Origin: Methylobacterium mesophilicum SR1.6/6
Lineage (GTDB): Bacteria; Pseudomonadota; Alphaproteobacteria; Rhizobiales; Beijerinckiaceae
Assembly: GCF_000364445.2 (NCBI RefSeq)
Contig: NZ_CP043538.1
Coordinates: forward strand, 2,549,612-2,613,611
Length of the DNA stretch: 64,000 nucleotides
Direction: 5' to 3'
The position numbers were made by a program, and so were the translations under genes. Positions 63,467 through 64,000 of the stretch are shown here, piece by piece. Numbering within the stretch: the stretch's first letter is position 1; each line of letters starts with the position of its first letter. The notes below the pieces were generated by a model. The model made no database searches, was not told where the DNA came from, and saw nothing but the letters and a program-made list of their open reading frames with translations.

Positions 63467-64000
63467 ATGGAAGTGATCCTGCTCGAGCGCGTGGCCAAGC
63501 TCGGCCAGATGGGCGAGACCGTGAATGTCCGTCCGGGCTTCGCGCGCAACTTCCTGCTCGCCCGCGGCAAGGCCCTGCGCGCGACGGAAGCCAACAAGAA
63601 GCACTTCGAGGGCCAGCGCGCCCAGCTCGAGGCCCGCAACCTGGAGCGGAAGAAGGACGCCGAGGCGGTCGCCGAGAAGCTGAACGGCCAGAGCTTCATC
63701 CTGATCCGCCAGTCGGGCGAGACCGGCGTGCTCTACGGCTCCGTCTCGACTCGCGACCTCGCCGAGGTCGTCTCGAAGGAGGGCTTCTCGGTCGAGCGCG
63801 GCCAGTTCATCCTGAACCAGCCGATCAAGACGCTCGGCCTGCACACGGTGCCGGTGGTGCTGCACCCCGAGGTCGAGGTCGAGATCACCGTCAACGTCGC
63901 CCGTAGCCCCGAGGAGGCCGAGCGTCAGGCCCGCGGCGAGTCGGTCACCGAGCGCGAGGCGTTCAACCTCGACGACCTGGGCCTCGAGGTCGGTCAGGCG
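63467..64000 (+). CDS. rplI: 50S ribosomal protein L9, 3' end cut off by the window edge
   Basis: The first 178 codons of L9. [39 protein letters not shown] is the N-terminal domain, the long connecting helix ([25 protein letters not shown]) and the C-terminal rRNA-binding domain follow. It already exceeds the usual 148 residues, with an acidic extension ([26 protein letters not shown]) typical of alphaproteobacteria. GAAGGAGAAAG precedes the ATG. Confidence 0.96.
   Translation, partial: MEVILLERVAKLGQMGETVNVRPGFARNFLLARGKALRATEANKKHFEGQRAQLEARNLERKKDAEAVAEKLNGQSFILIRQSGETGVLYGSVSTRDLAEVVSKEGFSVERGQFILNQPIKTLGLHTVPVVLHPEVEVEITVNVARSPEEAERQARGESVTEREAFNLDDLGLEVGQA

Overview
This window is chromosomal DNA from a very GC-rich alphaproteobacterium of the Hyphomicrobiales, most likely Methylobacterium or a close relative. 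The evidence is the gene order (rpsB-tsf / pyrH-frr-cdsA-dxr ... rseP-bamA-lpxD-fabZ-lpxA-lpxI-lpxB; pdxJ-acpS-lepB-rnc-era; rpsF-rpsR-DUF2232-rplI), the use of LpxI rather than LpxH, an HWE-family histidine kinase and the heavy use of GTG/TTG starts. Genus assignment is by impression, not by search. No rRNA, tRNA, CRISPR, transposase or phage gene was seen.

Layout. 1-9.1 kb: a truncated DEAD-box helicase, a ChaA-type Ca2+/H+ antiporter, a molybdenum sulfite-oxidase-like enzyme with its flavin reductase, a small secreted protein, an EamA exporter behind a divergent IF-1 paralogue, an orphan amino-acid binding protein, and an aminotransferase/2-hydroxyacid dehydrogenase pair. 9.3-17.9 kb: a sugar-acid catabolic module around a LacI regulator. 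An Asp/Glu-racemase-like protein and a hydroxypyruvate-isomerase-like protein lie on the minus strand. An FMN alpha-hydroxyacid oxidase, a sugar lactonase, a hexuronate-type MFS carrier and a uronate dehydrogenase lie on the plus strand. Matching 14-bp operators sit in both promoters. An apparently cytoplasmic solute-binding protein follows.

18-29.3 kb: UbiB kinase, HWE sensor kinase, small and hypothetical proteins, an Hpt protein, a membrane histidine kinase with an NtrC-type regulator whose GAFTGA loop reads GAFPGA, an MFS carrier and a periplasmic asparaginase. 29.5-36.4 kb: the Entner-Doudoroff pair edd-eda, an SbmA/BacA-like ABC exporter (BclA type) and three small envelope or oxygenase genes. 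36.4-55.1 kb: the conserved translation / isoprenoid / phospholipid / outer-membrane biogenesis cluster. It is interrupted between dxr and rseP by an EmrAB-type efflux operon with a divergent TetR gene and two perfect palindromic operators, and it lacks uppS between frr and cdsA. 55.3-64 kb: rRNA modification genes, the era-rnc-lepB-acpS-pdxJ run, and the rpsF-rpsR-DUF2232-rplI ribosomal cluster, with rplI cut by the window end.

Most of the window is conserved core genome. The accessory signals are the LacI sugar-acid regulon, the two-component locus with tandem dyads near its 3' end, the efflux insertion, and long hairpin repeats. Three of these repeats, of different families, each fill a gap between convergent genes.
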